Assembly: GCA_959600045.1 (NCBI GenBank) | Contig: CAUGKJ010000007.1 | Span: forward strand, 1 to 14,378 | Source: an uncultured Haemophilus sp. | Lineage (GTDB): Bacteria; Pseudomonadota; Gammaproteobacteria; Enterobacterales; Pasteurellaceae | DNA: 14,378 bases | Direction of reading: 5' to 3' | Shown here: positions 1 to 6,922 of the stretch, piece after piece | Position numbering within the stretch: position 1 is the stretch's first letter | Layout of the letters: every line of letters starts with the position of its first letter | Notes under the pieces: generated by a model | Told to the model about the DNA's origin: nothing | Database searches by the model: none | Seen by the model: only the letters and a program-made list of their open reading frames with translations | Program-made: the position numbers and the translations under genes

Positions 1-639
1 GTACTAGATGGTTTCATGGCTTTTGCAGATTATCTTGGTGTACCACCGGCAGAGATGCTTTCTTGGCAATTGGCAATTTCTGATTCAGATCGAGAATATG
101 CCAAACAGTTCATTGATCCTACACGTAAAAATCTGATTATTTCCCCTTGTTCTAGTAAACCCGAGAAAGATTGGTTGGTAGAGCGTTATGCGGAAGTGGC
201 AAATATTGCTCATCAACATAATGTGAATGTGATTTTTTGTAGCTCGCCGGCAAAACGCGAATTAGAAATAGTGAAAAAAATTATCGCACTTTGTGATTTT
301 GAACCGGTTGATGCATCTGGAAAAACCAGTTTGAAACAACTTGCTGCATTAATTCATCAAGCAAATTTAGTCATCTCGCCTGATTCTGGGCCAGCTCATA
401 TCGCGACCACGCAAGGAACACCTGTCATTGGATTGTATGCCTATCATAATCCATTGCGCACCGCGCCTTATCATAATCTGGATAATGTGGTTTCGGTATA
501 TGAAGAAAATGTGCAAAAAGAACAAGGAAAACCTTCAAGTGAATTGCCTTGGGCGACCAAATTAAAAGGTAAAAATTTAATGGCTGAAATTCAGGTAGAG
601 CAAGTGGTCGCTCAGATGAGAGCCTTGAATTTATTTTAA
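1..639 (+). CDS. Family 9 glycosyltransferase (heptosyltransferase-like), 5'-truncated
   Basis: The reading frame is open from the first base of the window, so the true start lies upstream; 212 residues are visible against about 340 for the family. The segment SPDSGPAHIATTQGTPVIGL matches the acceptor/nucleotide-sugar motif of GT-B family 9 enzymes (D-SG-x-x-H-x-A then P-x-x-x-L), and ISPCSSKPEKDW with WLVERYAEVA matches the start of the C-terminal Rossmann domain. Family members transfer heptose or related sugars from ADP-sugars to the lipopolysaccharide core at the inner face of the cytoplasmic membrane. Whether this is OpsX/WaaC-, WaaF- or OrfH-like cannot be told from the C-terminal part. 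An uptake signal begins inside the stop codon, and a hairpin that serves the opposite strand follows. Confidence 0.82.
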   Translation, partial: VLDGFMAFADYLGVPPAEMLSWQLAISDSDREYAKQFIDPTRKNLIISPCSSKPEKDWLVERYAEVANIAHQHNVNVIFCSSPAKRELEIVKKIIALCDFEPVDASGKTSLKQLAALIHQANLVISPDSGPAHIATTQGTPVIGLYAYHNPLRTAPYHNLDNVVSVYEENVQKEQGKPSSELPWATKLKGKNLMAEIQVEQVVAQMRALNLF

Positions 640-647
640 AGTGCGGT
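639..647 (+). repeat. DNA uptake signal sequence (USS)
   Basis: Exact AAGTGCGGT core followed by an AT-rich stretch, as in the extended Haemophilus USS. It overlaps the last base of the glycosyltransferase stop codon. Confidence 0.93.
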
Positions 648-659
648 CAATTTTAGAGA

Positions 660-684
660 TAAAAAAAGCCCTCAAATGAGGGCT
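660..684 (-). terminator. Rho-independent terminator of the AhpD-family gene
   Basis: Inverted repeat AGCCCTCA (667-674) and TGAGGGCT (677-684). Read on the minus strand, the stem is followed directly by a run of seven T residues (A run at 661-667 on the plus strand), placing it just after the minus-strand gene that ends at 711. On the plus strand the hairpin is followed by AAAAG, so it is a poor terminator in that direction, though it may partly serve the glycosyltransferase gene. Confidence 0.82.
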
Positions 685-710
685 AAAAGAATCATAAAGT
701 TCCTTGCGAA

Positions 711-1055
711 TTATTCGCCTTTTTGTGCGTTGTAAGCTTCTAATGCACGAAGAGAATAGGTGTAAGCTGCACCTGCATTTAATGCGATAGACATCGCTAA
801 TGCTGCTGCCACTTCTTCTTCAGTTGCACCTGCTTTCACCGCTTCATCAGCATGCACGCCAATGCAGCTTTCACAACGTGTTGTTACTGCAACTGCTAAT
901 GCAATTAATTCACGGGTTTTGGCATCTAATACGTTACCTTCTGCCGCCGCCGCGCCTAATGCGCCGTAAGCTTGTAACATTTTAGGGTATTTTTTACCTA
1001 ATGCACCGAATGATTTTTTAACGTGTGCTACATCATTTTTCCAATCTGCAAACAT
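711..1055 (-). CDS. AhpD/carboxymuconolactone decarboxylase-family protein
   Basis: A 114-residue single-domain protein. Residues 49-68 run ELIALAVAVTTRCESCIGVH, which carries the AhpD-like core: a conserved Glu (49), the redox pair Cys61-x-x-Cys64 and His68. Proteins with this arrangement act as thiol peroxidases or related disulfide oxidoreductases, usually as helical oligomers in the cytoplasm; true decarboxylases of the family lack the Cys pair, so a peroxidase-like role is likelier here. It resembles the product I remember as HI1053 of H. influenzae. The start is supported by an AAGGAGA ribosome-binding site six bases upstream. It is transcribed away from the AraC-type regulator, suggesting shared control. 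The substrate and reductant are unknown. Confidence 0.88.
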   Translation of the reverse strand: MFADWKNDVAHVKKSFGALGKKYPKMLQAYGALGAAAAEGNVLDAKTRELIALAVAVTTRCESCIGVHADEAVKAGATEEEVAAALAMSIALNAGAAYTYSLRALEAYNAQKGE

Positions 1056-1093
1056 TGTTTTTCTCCTTAAATTTAGTACAAATTTCGAGAGGA

Positions 1094-1126
1094 ATTATAA
1101 GCAGATTAGCGTATGATACTTGTCAA
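1094..1126 (-). promoter_or_regulatory. Promoter of the AhpD-family gene, with TTGTC direct repeat
   Basis: On the minus strand a perfect TATAAT (1099-1094) lies about 38 bases before the ATG. A perfect TTGACA lies at 1126-1121, but the spacer is 21 bases, too long for a normal sigma-70 promoter, as often seen where an activator is needed. Two direct TTGTC copies on the plus strand (1120-1124 and 1128-1132), 8 bases apart, overlap this region and could be operator half-sites for the neighbouring AraC-type regulator. The -10 call is firm; the operator is inference. Confidence 0.55.
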
Positions 1127-1158
1127 ATTGTCTTAACTTTTAGACGGAAAATCTCACA

Positions 1159-2049
1159 ATGGATTATTTAGATAAATTAACACAGCTGGCGCAAGTGCGC
1201 GGGGAAATCAATATTCGCTGCTTGTTTCAAGGGGATTGGCAAGTTGAACATCAGCCAGATGCGGCGGAATATCAAGGTTTATTTCATTTAATCGAGCAAG
1301 GTGAGTGTTGGGTAACCTTGGCGGGAAAACAATTTCATTTAAAAAAAGGCGATCTCTTTTTTCTCCCTCAAAATCGACCGCACTTTTTGGGTAGTTCTCA
1401 ACAAAAAAAAGAGAATAGCCTACAGAGAGAGCAATTAAACGCACTTTTTAATGTCCATCAAATAGGAGCAGGTACGCCTGATCTGAAGATGTTTTGTGGG
1501 ACGTTTTATTATCAAAAACCGTCATTATTAATTGATTCGTTACCAGATTATTTGCATCTTTCGTTGCAAAATACACCTGTGCAGCCTTTGGTTTCACTTT
1601 TTTTACAAGAAGCTGAGAAACCGGAGCAAGGCACAAAATCTGTGATTGATGCATTATCAAACGTATTGTTTATTTATATTTTGCGTCATGCTCAGCAAAT
1701 AGGTTTACTCAATCAGGGTTTATTAGCCGCGTTGCAGGATAAAAGACTGAATCAAGTCCTTGAAAAAATCCTGTTTTCACCTCAATTAGATTGGAATATT
1801 GAGCAATTAGCCGAGTTGGCATCTATGTCTCGTGCAACGTTTATGCGGATATTTCAACAGCAACTCGGGATGCCACCAGGAAGATTTCTCACTCAAGTGC
1901 GGTTAGAAATGGCTGCAGTTTTATTGAAAAATACGCAAAAGACTATTTTGGCAATCGCTCTTGAAATAGGGTATCAATCAGAAGCACATTTTAGTAAAGC
2001 ATTTAAGGCAATTTATGGGCTTTCACCGAGTCAGTTTCGTAAAGCGTAG
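1159..2049 (+). CDS. AraC-family transcriptional regulator with N-terminal cupin
   Basis: The 296-residue protein has an N-terminal cupin-type sensing domain (about residues 1-190; the segment GECWVTLAGKQFHLKKGDLF is a typical cupin turn and HFLG follows) and a C-terminal pair of helix-turn-helix motifs (about 205-296). The first HTH holds NIEQLAELASMSRATFMRIF, and the second ends with the family signature GYQSEAHFSKAFKAIYGLSP. It resembles H. influenzae HI1052 from memory. It is divergent from the AhpD-family gene and 75 bases upstream of the ABC exporter, so both are candidate targets. The ligand is not predictable; cupin_6-type AraC proteins often sense small organic or stress-related molecules. 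The ribosome-binding site is weak (GACGGA about 10 bases upstream). Two uptake signals lie inside the coding region. Confidence 0.9.
   Translation: MDYLDKLTQLAQVRGEINIRCLFQGDWQVEHQPDAAEYQGLFHLIEQGECWVTLAGKQFHLKKGDLFFLPQNRPHFLGSSQQKKENSLQREQLNALFNVHQIGAGTPDLKMFCGTFYYQKPSLLIDSLPDYLHLSLQNTPVQPLVSLFLQEAEKPEQGTKSVIDALSNVLFIYILRHAQQIGLLNQGLLAALQDKRLNQVLEKILFSPQLDWNIEQLAELASMSRATFMRIFQQQLGMPPGRFLTQVRLEMAAVLLKNTQKTILAIALEIGYQSEAHFSKAFKAIYGLSPSQFRKA
1377..1385 (-). repeat. DNA uptake signal sequence (USS)
   Basis: Exact ACCGCACTT (complement of AAGTGCGGT) inside the cupin part of the AraC-family gene, contributing the residues RPHF. Confidence 0.9.
1895..1903 (+). repeat. DNA uptake signal sequence (USS)
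   Basis: Exact AAGTGCGGT within the DNA-binding domain of the AraC-family gene, encoding part of QVRLE between the two helix-turn-helix motifs. Confidence 0.9.
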
Positions 2050-2070
2050 CCCATCGTTCAAAACTTACGC

Positions 2071-2076
2071 TATAAT
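2071..2076 (+). promoter_or_regulatory. Putative -10 element upstream of the ABC exporter
   Basis: Perfect TATAAT in the 75-base gap between the AraC-type regulator and the exporter. No good -35 is visible 16-18 bases upstream, which fits an activator-dependent promoter. A short hairpin (AGGCG at 2088-2092 with CGCCT at 2100-2104) followed by TGTATTTTT lies between it and the ATG and could act as a weak attenuator. The ribosome-binding site is AAGG at 2115-2118. Confidence 0.4.
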
Positions 2077-2077
2077 G

Positions 2078-2086
2078 ACCGCACTT
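2078..2086 (-). repeat. DNA uptake signal sequence (USS)
   Basis: Exact ACCGCACTT that begins one base after a perfect TATAAT box, so it would span the transcription start region of the exporter. Confidence 0.92.
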
Positions 2087-2124
2087 TAGGCGGCACTGTC
2101 GCCTTGTATTTTTAAGGTATTATT

Positions 2125-3969
2125 ATGTTTAATAAAATATTTTCATGGTTTGAAAACCGTTTAGATCCTTATCCGGAAAGCAATCCAACGACGCCTGAAA
2201 AAGGCTTGTTCCGTTTTATTTGGTCAAGCATTGATGGTATGAAAGGCTGGATCTTTTTACTTGCGGTATTGACGGTCGGTACCGGTGTGATGGAAGCCTT
2301 ACTTTTCCAATTTATGGGATTATTGGTGGATTGGCTTGGAGCTTATTCACCAACCACGCTTTGGCAAGAAAAAGGGCATTTGCTTGCCGGCATGGCAGCC
2401 TTGCTCATTTTTAGTATTGTATGGTCATTTGTAGGCGTGAATGTACGCTTACAAACACTACAAGGGGTGTTTCCAATGCGTTTGCGTTGGAATTTCCACC
2501 GTTTGATGCTGGGGCAAAGCTTAAGTTTCTACCAAGATGAATTTGCAGGTCGCGTATCGGCGAAAGTGATGCAAACTGCGCTTGCGGTGCGTGATACAGT
2601 CATGACCATTGCGGATATGTTGGTGTATGTCGCCGTCTATTTTATTACTTCAGGTTTGGTGCTTGCGGCTTTAGATACCTGGTTTTTAGTGCCGTTTTTC
2701 TTATGGATTGTGGCGTTTGTGACTATTTTACGTTTGCTTATTCCTCGTTTAGCGAAAACTGCACAACGACAGGCTGATGCGCGATCTTTAATGACAGGGC
2801 GTATTACAGATGCTTACTCAAATATTGCAACGGTGAAACTCTTTTCACATGATGCGAGAGAAGCGAATTATGCAAAACGTTCCATGGAAGAATTCATGGT
2901 CACCGTGCATGCACAAATGCGTTTGGCGAGTTCATTAGATACCTTAACTTACGCAACCAATATTTTCTTAACGTTAAGCACCGCGATTTTAGGTGTGGTG
3001 TTATGGCAAAACGGCCAAGTTGGCGTGGGAGCAGTGGCTACAGCAACCGCGATGGCGTTACGTGTAAATGGTCTTTCTCGTTGGATTATGTGGGAATCTG
3101 CTCGTTTATTTGAAAATATCGGGACAGTGAATGATGGTATGGCAACGCTAACCAAACCGCATACCATTGTTGATAAGCCAAATTGTGTTGCATTAGAAGT
3201 AAAACAAGGTGAGATCAAATTTCACAATGTTTCGTTTGCCTATGATCCGAATAAACCGTTACTTAACCATTTTAATCTCACCATCAAACCAGGTGAAAAA
3301 GTGGGCTTAATTGGTCGTTCTGGTGCAGGTAAATCAACCATTGTGAATTTACTTCTACGTTTCTACGAAGCACAAGAAGGTTCAATTACCATTGATGGTC
3401 AAAATGTTTTAGATGTAAGCCAAGAAAGCCTTCGTAGTCAGATTGGTCTTGTAACACAAGATACCTCGCTTTTACACCGTTCTGTTCGCGATAACATCAT
3501 TTATGGTCGCCCAACAGCGACAGATGAAGAAATGATCAATGCGGCTAAACGTGCGGAAGCAGCAGATTTCATCCCTTATCTCAGCGATGCGCAAGGTAGA
3601 AAAGGCTATGATGCCCATGTTGGTGAACGTGGAGTGAAATTGTCTGGCGGTCAACGTCAACGTATTGCTATTGCACGTGTCATGTTAAAAGATGCACCAA
3701 TTCTACTGTTGGATGAAGCGACCAGTGCGCTAGACTCCGAAGTGGAAGTGGCGATCCAGGAAAGCCTCGACAAAATGATGGAAAATAAAACGGTTATTGC
3801 CATCGCTCACCGTTTATCTACTATTGCGGCAATGGATCGTTTAATCGTGTTAGATAAAGGACAAATTGTCGAGCAAGGGACTCACGCAGAATTGCTTGAA
3901 CAAAATGGCCTTTATGCTCGCCTTTGGAAACATCAAAGTGGCGGCTTCTTGAGTGAGCATGCTGAGTAA
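2125..3969 (+). CDS. ABC exporter, fused membrane and ATPase domains
   Basis: At 614 residues this is a half-transporter of the exporter (MsbA/multidrug) type that should work as a homodimer in the inner membrane. The N-terminal about 340 residues carry hydrophobic segments near 42-66, 87-108, 163-187, 190-210 and 275-300. The ATPase domain is complete: Walker A GRSGAGKST from residue 397, signature LSGGQRQR from 506, Walker B ILLLDEA from 526 with catalytic Glu531, D-loop SALD, and switch His562 in AHRLS. It resembles H. influenzae HI1051 as I remember it. The substrate is unknown; the adjacent AraC-type regulator and AhpD-like protein suggest export linked to a toxic or oxidising compound, but that is inference. 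The start is supported by AAGG seven bases upstream. Confidence 0.92.
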   Translation: MFNKIFSWFENRLDPYPESNPTTPEKGLFRFIWSSIDGMKGWIFLLAVLTVGTGVMEALLFQFMGLLVDWLGAYSPTTLWQEKGHLLAGMAALLIFSIVWSFVGVNVRLQTLQGVFPMRLRWNFHRLMLGQSLSFYQDEFAGRVSAKVMQTALAVRDTVMTIADMLVYVAVYFITSGLVLAALDTWFLVPFFLWIVAFVTILRLLIPRLAKTAQRQADARSLMTGRITDAYSNIATVKLFSHDAREANYAKRSMEEFMVTVHAQMRLASSLDTLTYATNIFLTLSTAILGVVLWQNGQVGVGAVATATAMALRVNGLSRWIMWESARLFENIGTVNDGMATLTKPHTIVDKPNCVALEVKQGEIKFHNVSFAYDPNKPLLNHFNLTIKPGEKVGLIGRSGAGKSTIVNLLLRFYEAQEGSITIDGQNVLDVSQESLRSQIGLVTQDTSLLHRSVRDNIIYGRPTATDEEMINAAKRAEAADFIPYLSDAQGRKGYDAHVGERGVKLSGGQRQRIAIARVMLKDAPILLLDEATSALDSEVEVAIQESLDKMMENKTVIAIAHRLSTIAAMDRLIVLDKGQIVEQGTHAELLEQNGLYARLWKHQSGGFLSEHAE

Positions 3970-3985
3970 AACACAGGAAAAAATG

Positions 3986-3994
3986 ACCGCACTT
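3986..3994 (-). repeat. DNA uptake signal sequence (USS)
   Basis: Exact ACCGCACTT just after the exporter gene. Its end overlaps a 10-base palindrome, CTTTGCAAAG. Confidence 0.92.
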
Positions 3995-4011
3995 TGCAAA
4001 GGTATAAATCT

Positions 4012-4045
4012 TGAGAGAGTTTAGATAGAGATTGAACTTTTCTCA
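4012..4045. repeat. Imperfect inverted repeat upstream of yceD
   Basis: TGAGAGAGTT (4012-4021) and AACTTTTCTCA (4035-4045) can pair through an internal loop. No T run follows, so it is not a normal terminator. It lies upstream of the yceD promoter and could be an operator or chance. Confidence 0.25.
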
Positions 4046-4064
4046 TAATTAGTGCGAATTTCCT

Positions 4065-4093
4065 TTGACTATTTTATTGACAACAGGTAATAT
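4065..4093 (+). promoter_or_regulatory. Promoter of the yceD-rpmF-plsX-fab cluster
   Basis: TTGACT (4065-4070) and TAATAT (4088-4093) are separated by exactly 17 bases, a near-consensus sigma-70 promoter. The expected start of transcription, about 7 bases after the -10, falls near 4099-4101, only two to four bases before the yceD ATG at 4103. Confidence 0.72.
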
Positions 4094-4102
4094 TCGCACC
4101 CT

Positions 4103-4627
4103 ATGCAAAAGGTAAAACTACCCCTAACCGTTGATCCGGTTAAAGACGCTCAACAAAGAATTGATTATGATGGTTATTATACCGCTAGTCAGTTAGTGCG
4201 TTTAGCTGAATCTACGGGGAAAGTGCTCAGCGATGCACAGGTAACATTATCGTTTTATATTGATCCACAAAAATTAGTGGTGATGAAAGGGCAAGTACAA
4301 GTTGATGTCGAATTAGACTGTCAACGTTGTGGCGAACCATTCAAACAAACATTGGAATGTCATTTTATGTATAGTCCAGTGGCTAATTGGGATCAGGCTG
4401 ATGACTTGCCGGAAATTTATGAGCCAATCGAATTTAATGAGTTTGGTGAAATAGATTTACTTGGTGCAGTGGAAGACGAACTTATTTTAGCTCTACCGCT
4501 TGTTCCAATGCATTCATCTGAACACTGTGAAGTGTCCGCGCACGAACAGGTTTTTGGCGAATTGCCTGAAGAATTGGCAAAAAAACCGAACCCGTTCGCT
4601 GTATTAGCTAATTTAAAGCAAAAGTAA
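4103..4627 (+). CDS. yceD: YceD family (DUF177) 23S rRNA accumulation protein
   Basis: The 174-residue protein matches E. coli YceD along its whole length, starting with the same nine residues MQKVKLPLT and keeping CQRCGEPF (Cys73 and Cys76), [15 protein letters not shown], the HSSEHCEV segment and the C-terminal KPNPFAVL. YceD is needed for normal 23S rRNA levels and is almost always encoded next to rpmF. The conserved N-terminus fixes the ATG, yet there is no Shine-Dalgarno sequence: the bases before it (TATTCGCACCCT) belong to the promoter. Translation therefore probably starts on a leaderless or nearly leaderless mRNA. rpmF follows 22 bases downstream in the same operon. Confidence 0.95.
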   Translation: MQKVKLPLTVDPVKDAQQRIDYDGYYTASQLVRLAESTGKVLSDAQVTLSFYIDPQKLVVMKGQVQVDVELDCQRCGEPFKQTLECHFMYSPVANWDQADDLPEIYEPIEFNEFGEIDLLGAVEDELILALPLVPMHSSEHCEVSAHEQVFGELPEELAKKPNPFAVLANLKQK

Positions 4628-4635
4628 ATTAAATT

Positions 4636-4641
4636 TAGGAG
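4636..4641 (+). promoter_or_regulatory. Ribosome-binding site of rpmF
   Basis: TAGGAG eight bases before the rpmF ATG, a strong site that contrasts with its absence before yceD. It suggests L32 is made at a higher level than YceD from the same mRNA. Confidence 0.8.
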
Positions 4642-4649
4642 TATAGCCA

Positions 4650-4820
4650 ATGGCTGTTCAACAAAACAAAAAATCTCGTTCACGTCGTGATATGCGTCGT
4701 TCACACGATGCATTAACTACTGCTGCAGTATCAGTGGATAAAGCAAGCGGTGAAACTCACTTACGCCACCACGTAACTGCTGACGGTTACTACCGTGGTC
4801 GCAAAGTGATCAATAAGTAA
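4650..4820 (+). CDS. rpmF: Large ribosomal subunit protein bL32
   Basis: A 56-codon gene beginning [20 protein letters not shown] and ending [10 protein letters not shown], clearly bL32: the basic Ser-Arg-rich N-terminus, the central [20 protein letters not shown] and the RGRKV tail are all present at the usual length. It lacks the zinc-binding cysteines found in some bL32 paralogues, as is normal for gammaproteobacteria. It lies between yceD and plsX, the standard order linking ribosome and phospholipid synthesis. The stop codon is inside an 18-base inverted repeat that abuts the plsX ribosome-binding site. Confidence 0.97.
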
Positions 4821-4830
4821 TTTTACTTAT
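4813..4830 (+). promoter_or_regulatory. Inverted repeat between rpmF and plsX
   Basis: ATAAGTAA (4813-4820) and TTACTTAT (4823-4830) form an 8-base perfect stem. It contains the rpmF stop codon and is followed at once by the AAGG ribosome-binding site (4831-4834) of plsX. The stem is AT-rich and weak, and would be melted by ribosomes finishing rpmF, so it could couple plsX translation to rpmF translation. Confidence 0.4.
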
Positions 4831-4841
4831 AAGGTATTCAC

Positions 4842-5861
4842 TTGAACCGTCTAACCTTAGCGTTAGATGTGATGGGCGGGGACATTGGTCCCCGTATTAC
4901 TATCCCCGCATCTCTTTCAGCGTTGGAAGCAGATCCAATGCTCTCTTTGGTGCTGTTTGGCGATAGCCAACAAATTTCTCCCTTGCTGGAAAATGCACCT
5001 TCTTCTCTTTTAGAACGTATTCAAATTCATCATTGCACTAAGACTATTGATAACAATCAAGGTATTTCTCATGCATTGCGTCATAGCAAAGGCACGTCGA
5101 TGCGTTTAGCTATTGAAATGGTTCAGAAAGGCGAGGCTCAAGGTTGCGTGAGTGCTGGGAATACGGGCGCATTGATGGGATTGTCAAAGGTACTCTTACA
5201 GCCTTTAGAAGGGATTCAACGCCCTGCGTTGGTATCCTTATTACCGTCGATGACGGGTGATAAAACCGTGATGTTAGATTTAGGCGCAAACGTAGAATGT
5301 TCTGCTCAAAATCTTTATGAATTTGCCGTCATGGGCTCGATCTTTGCCGAAAACCGATTGAACTTAGTTTATCCACGCATTGCCTTACTCAATATTGGTG
5401 TGGAAGAAATTAAAGGGCATCAATCCATTCGTGAAGCTGCGAATTTATTAGAAAAATCGACCGCACTTAATTATACCGGCTTTATTGAAGGTAACTTTTT
5501 ATTAAATGGTGTGGCTGATGTGATCGTGAGTGATGGGTTTTCGGGAAATATTGCATTAAAAACCCTTGAAGGGGCAGCTAAGAATCTGTTATCCCTTCTG
5601 AAAGGAAAAGAAAAACAGCCTATTTTTAAATCATTTGCCAAATTTATTCTGCGTTTTTTCTTTAAGGATGCTTATCATCGCTTGAAACGCATTAACCCAG
5701 ATGAATATAATGGGGCATCTTTACTCGGATTAACGGCTGTTGTGGTGAAAAGCCATGGCAGCGCAAATGTGGATGCATTTGCTCGTGCAATTGCGGATGC
5801 AGCTTTGCAAGCTCGTTTGCAAATTCCACAAAAAATCTTGGCGGGTTTACAACGTTATTAA
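4842..5861 (+). CDS. plsX: Phosphate acyltransferase PlsX
   Basis: The 339-residue protein opens with NRLTLALDVMGGDIGP, the PlsX N-terminal signature, and keeps CVSAGNTGALMGL, VMLDLGANVEC, DGFSGNIALKTLEG and the NPDEYNGASLLGL segment. It makes acyl-phosphate from acyl-ACP, the substrate for PlsY in the first step of phospholipid synthesis, and acts at the membrane surface. The start is TTG at 4842, fixed by the conserved N-terminus and by AAGG seven bases upstream; no ATG is available. It is somewhat shorter at the C-terminus than E. coli PlsX (356 residues as I recall), ending soon after the RLQIPQKI helix. fabH follows 18 bases downstream. Confidence 0.96.
   Translation: MNRLTLALDVMGGDIGPRITIPASLSALEADPMLSLVLFGDSQQISPLLENAPSSLLERIQIHHCTKTIDNNQGISHALRHSKGTSMRLAIEMVQKGEAQGCVSAGNTGALMGLSKVLLQPLEGIQRPALVSLLPSMTGDKTVMLDLGANVECSAQNLYEFAVMGSIFAENRLNLVYPRIALLNIGVEEIKGHQSIREAANLLEKSTALNYTGFIEGNFLLNGVADVIVSDGFSGNIALKTLEGAAKNLLSLLKGKEKQPIFKSFAKFILRFFFKDAYHRLKRINPDEYNGASLLGLTAVVVKSHGSANVDAFARAIADAALQARLQIPQKILAGLQRY
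5460..5468 (-). repeat. DNA uptake signal sequence (USS)
   Basis: Exact ACCGCACTT inside plsX, encoding part of KSTALN. Confidence 0.9.
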
Positions 5862-5879
5862 TTGATAAGTTTTGATATT

Positions 5880-6830
5880 ATGAATAGTAGAATTTTATCC
5901 ACCGGTAGCTATTTGCCGAGCCATATTCGTACCAATGCGGATTTGGAAAAAATGGTTGATACTTCAGATGAATGGATCGTGACGCGTTCTGGCATTCGTG
6001 AACGTCGTATTGCTGCAGCAGATGAAACTGTCGCAACAATGGGATGTGAAGCAGCTAAAAAAGCACTTGAAATGGCCAATCTTGATCCTCAAGAAGTTGA
6101 GTTGATCATCGTTGCGACAACCAGTGGTTCTCACGCTTATCCAAGTTCAGCTTGTCAAGTTCAAGGTTTATTAGGCATTGAAGATGCGATTTCTTTTGAT
6201 TTAGCAGCGGCTTGTACCGGTTTTGTTTATGCTTTAGGCGTAGCGGATAAATTTATTCGTTCAGGCAGCGTGAAAAAAGCTCTTGTTATTGGTGCGGATC
6301 TTAACTCGCGTAAATTAGACGAAACCGATCGTAGCACTGTTGTGTTATTTGGTGATGGTGCGGGTGCTGTGATCTTAGAAGCATCAGAGCAAGAAGGTAT
6401 TATTTCAACGCATTTACATGCATCGCCAGATAACAATGCGGCATTACAGCTTCCACAAGCAGAACGTGGCGTGGAGAAATCTGGCTATATTGAAATGCAA
6501 GGTAATGAAACCTTCAAATTAGCGGTACGTGAGCTTTCTAATGTGGTGGAAGAAACCCTTTCTGCCAATAATCTGCAAAAAACAGATATTGACTGGCTTG
6601 TGCCACATCAAGCAAATTTACGTATCATCACTGCAACAGCGAAAAAATTAGAGATGGATATGTCGCAAGTCGTGGTAACGCTTGATCGTACAGCCAATAC
6701 CAGTGCGGCGACTGTACCAACAGCTTTAGATGAAGCAGTGCGAGATGGTCGAATTCAACGCGGTCAATTGCTTTTACTCGAGGCTTTTGGTGGTGGTTGG
6801 ACTTGGGGTTCAGCATTGGTGCGATTCTAA
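5880..6830 (+). CDS. fabH: 3-oxoacyl-ACP synthase III (KAS III)
   Basis: Starts fatty-acid chains by condensing acetyl-CoA with malonyl-ACP in the cytoplasm. From the ATG at 5880 the protein has 316 residues, beginning [13 protein letters not shown] like other Haemophilus FabH. The catalytic triad is visible: Cys112 in AAACTGF, His243 in VPHQANLR and Asn273 in ANTSAATVP, with the C-terminal [13 protein letters not shown]. An in-frame TTG at 5862 would add six residues (MISFDI) but matches nothing in the family, so ATG is preferred. The ribosome-binding site is weak, so translation is probably coupled to plsX, whose stop codon is 18 bases upstream. A uptake-signal hairpin follows. Confidence 0.96.
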   Translation: MNSRILSTGSYLPSHIRTNADLEKMVDTSDEWIVTRSGIRERRIAAADETVATMGCEAAKKALEMANLDPQEVELIIVATTSGSHAYPSSACQVQGLLGIEDAISFDLAAACTGFVYALGVADKFIRSGSVKKALVIGADLNSRKLDETDRSTVVLFGDGAGAVILEASEQEGIISTHLHASPDNNAALQLPQAERGVEKSGYIEMQGNETFKLAVRELSNVVEETLSANNLQKTDIDWLVPHQANLRIITATAKKLEMDMSQVVVTLDRTANTSAATVPTALDEAVRDGRIQRGQLLLLEAFGGGWTWGSALVRF

Positions 6831-6860
6831 TTAATTTGTTAGAATCCCGACAGAATTTTA

Positions 6861-6888
6861 AAAGTGCGGTTAAATTTGACCGCACTTT
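6861..6888. terminator. Facing uptake signals forming a hairpin between fabH and fabD
   Basis: AAAGTGCGGT (6861-6870) and ACCGCACTTT (6879-6888) form a perfect 10-base stem with an 8-base loop. Each arm contains a complete USS (6862-6870 on +, 6879-6887 on -). Paired uptake signals between genes are known to act as terminators in Haemophilus. Only three T residues follow on the plus strand, all within the stem, so termination is likely partial and would reduce, not stop, readthrough into fabD. Confidence 0.7.
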
Positions 6889-6922
6889 CAACATTTAAAC
6901 GATGAAGAAATAGGAAGAAAAC

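Noticed and set aside
4077..4105. TTGACA at 4077-4082 as the -35 of a second promoter for yceD
   Set aside because: The matching -10 position would be CCTATG over the start codon, a poor match; the TTGACT/TAATAT pair explains the region better.
4417..4713. A 98-codon minus-strand open frame across the end of yceD and start of rpmF
   Set aside because: Both underlying plus-strand genes are well identified; the antisense product has no recognisable feature.
5862..5879. Upstream TTG start for fabH directly after the plsX stop
   Set aside because: The six added residues match no FabH, while [13 protein letters not shown] from 5880 matches Haemophilus FabH at its usual 316 residues.
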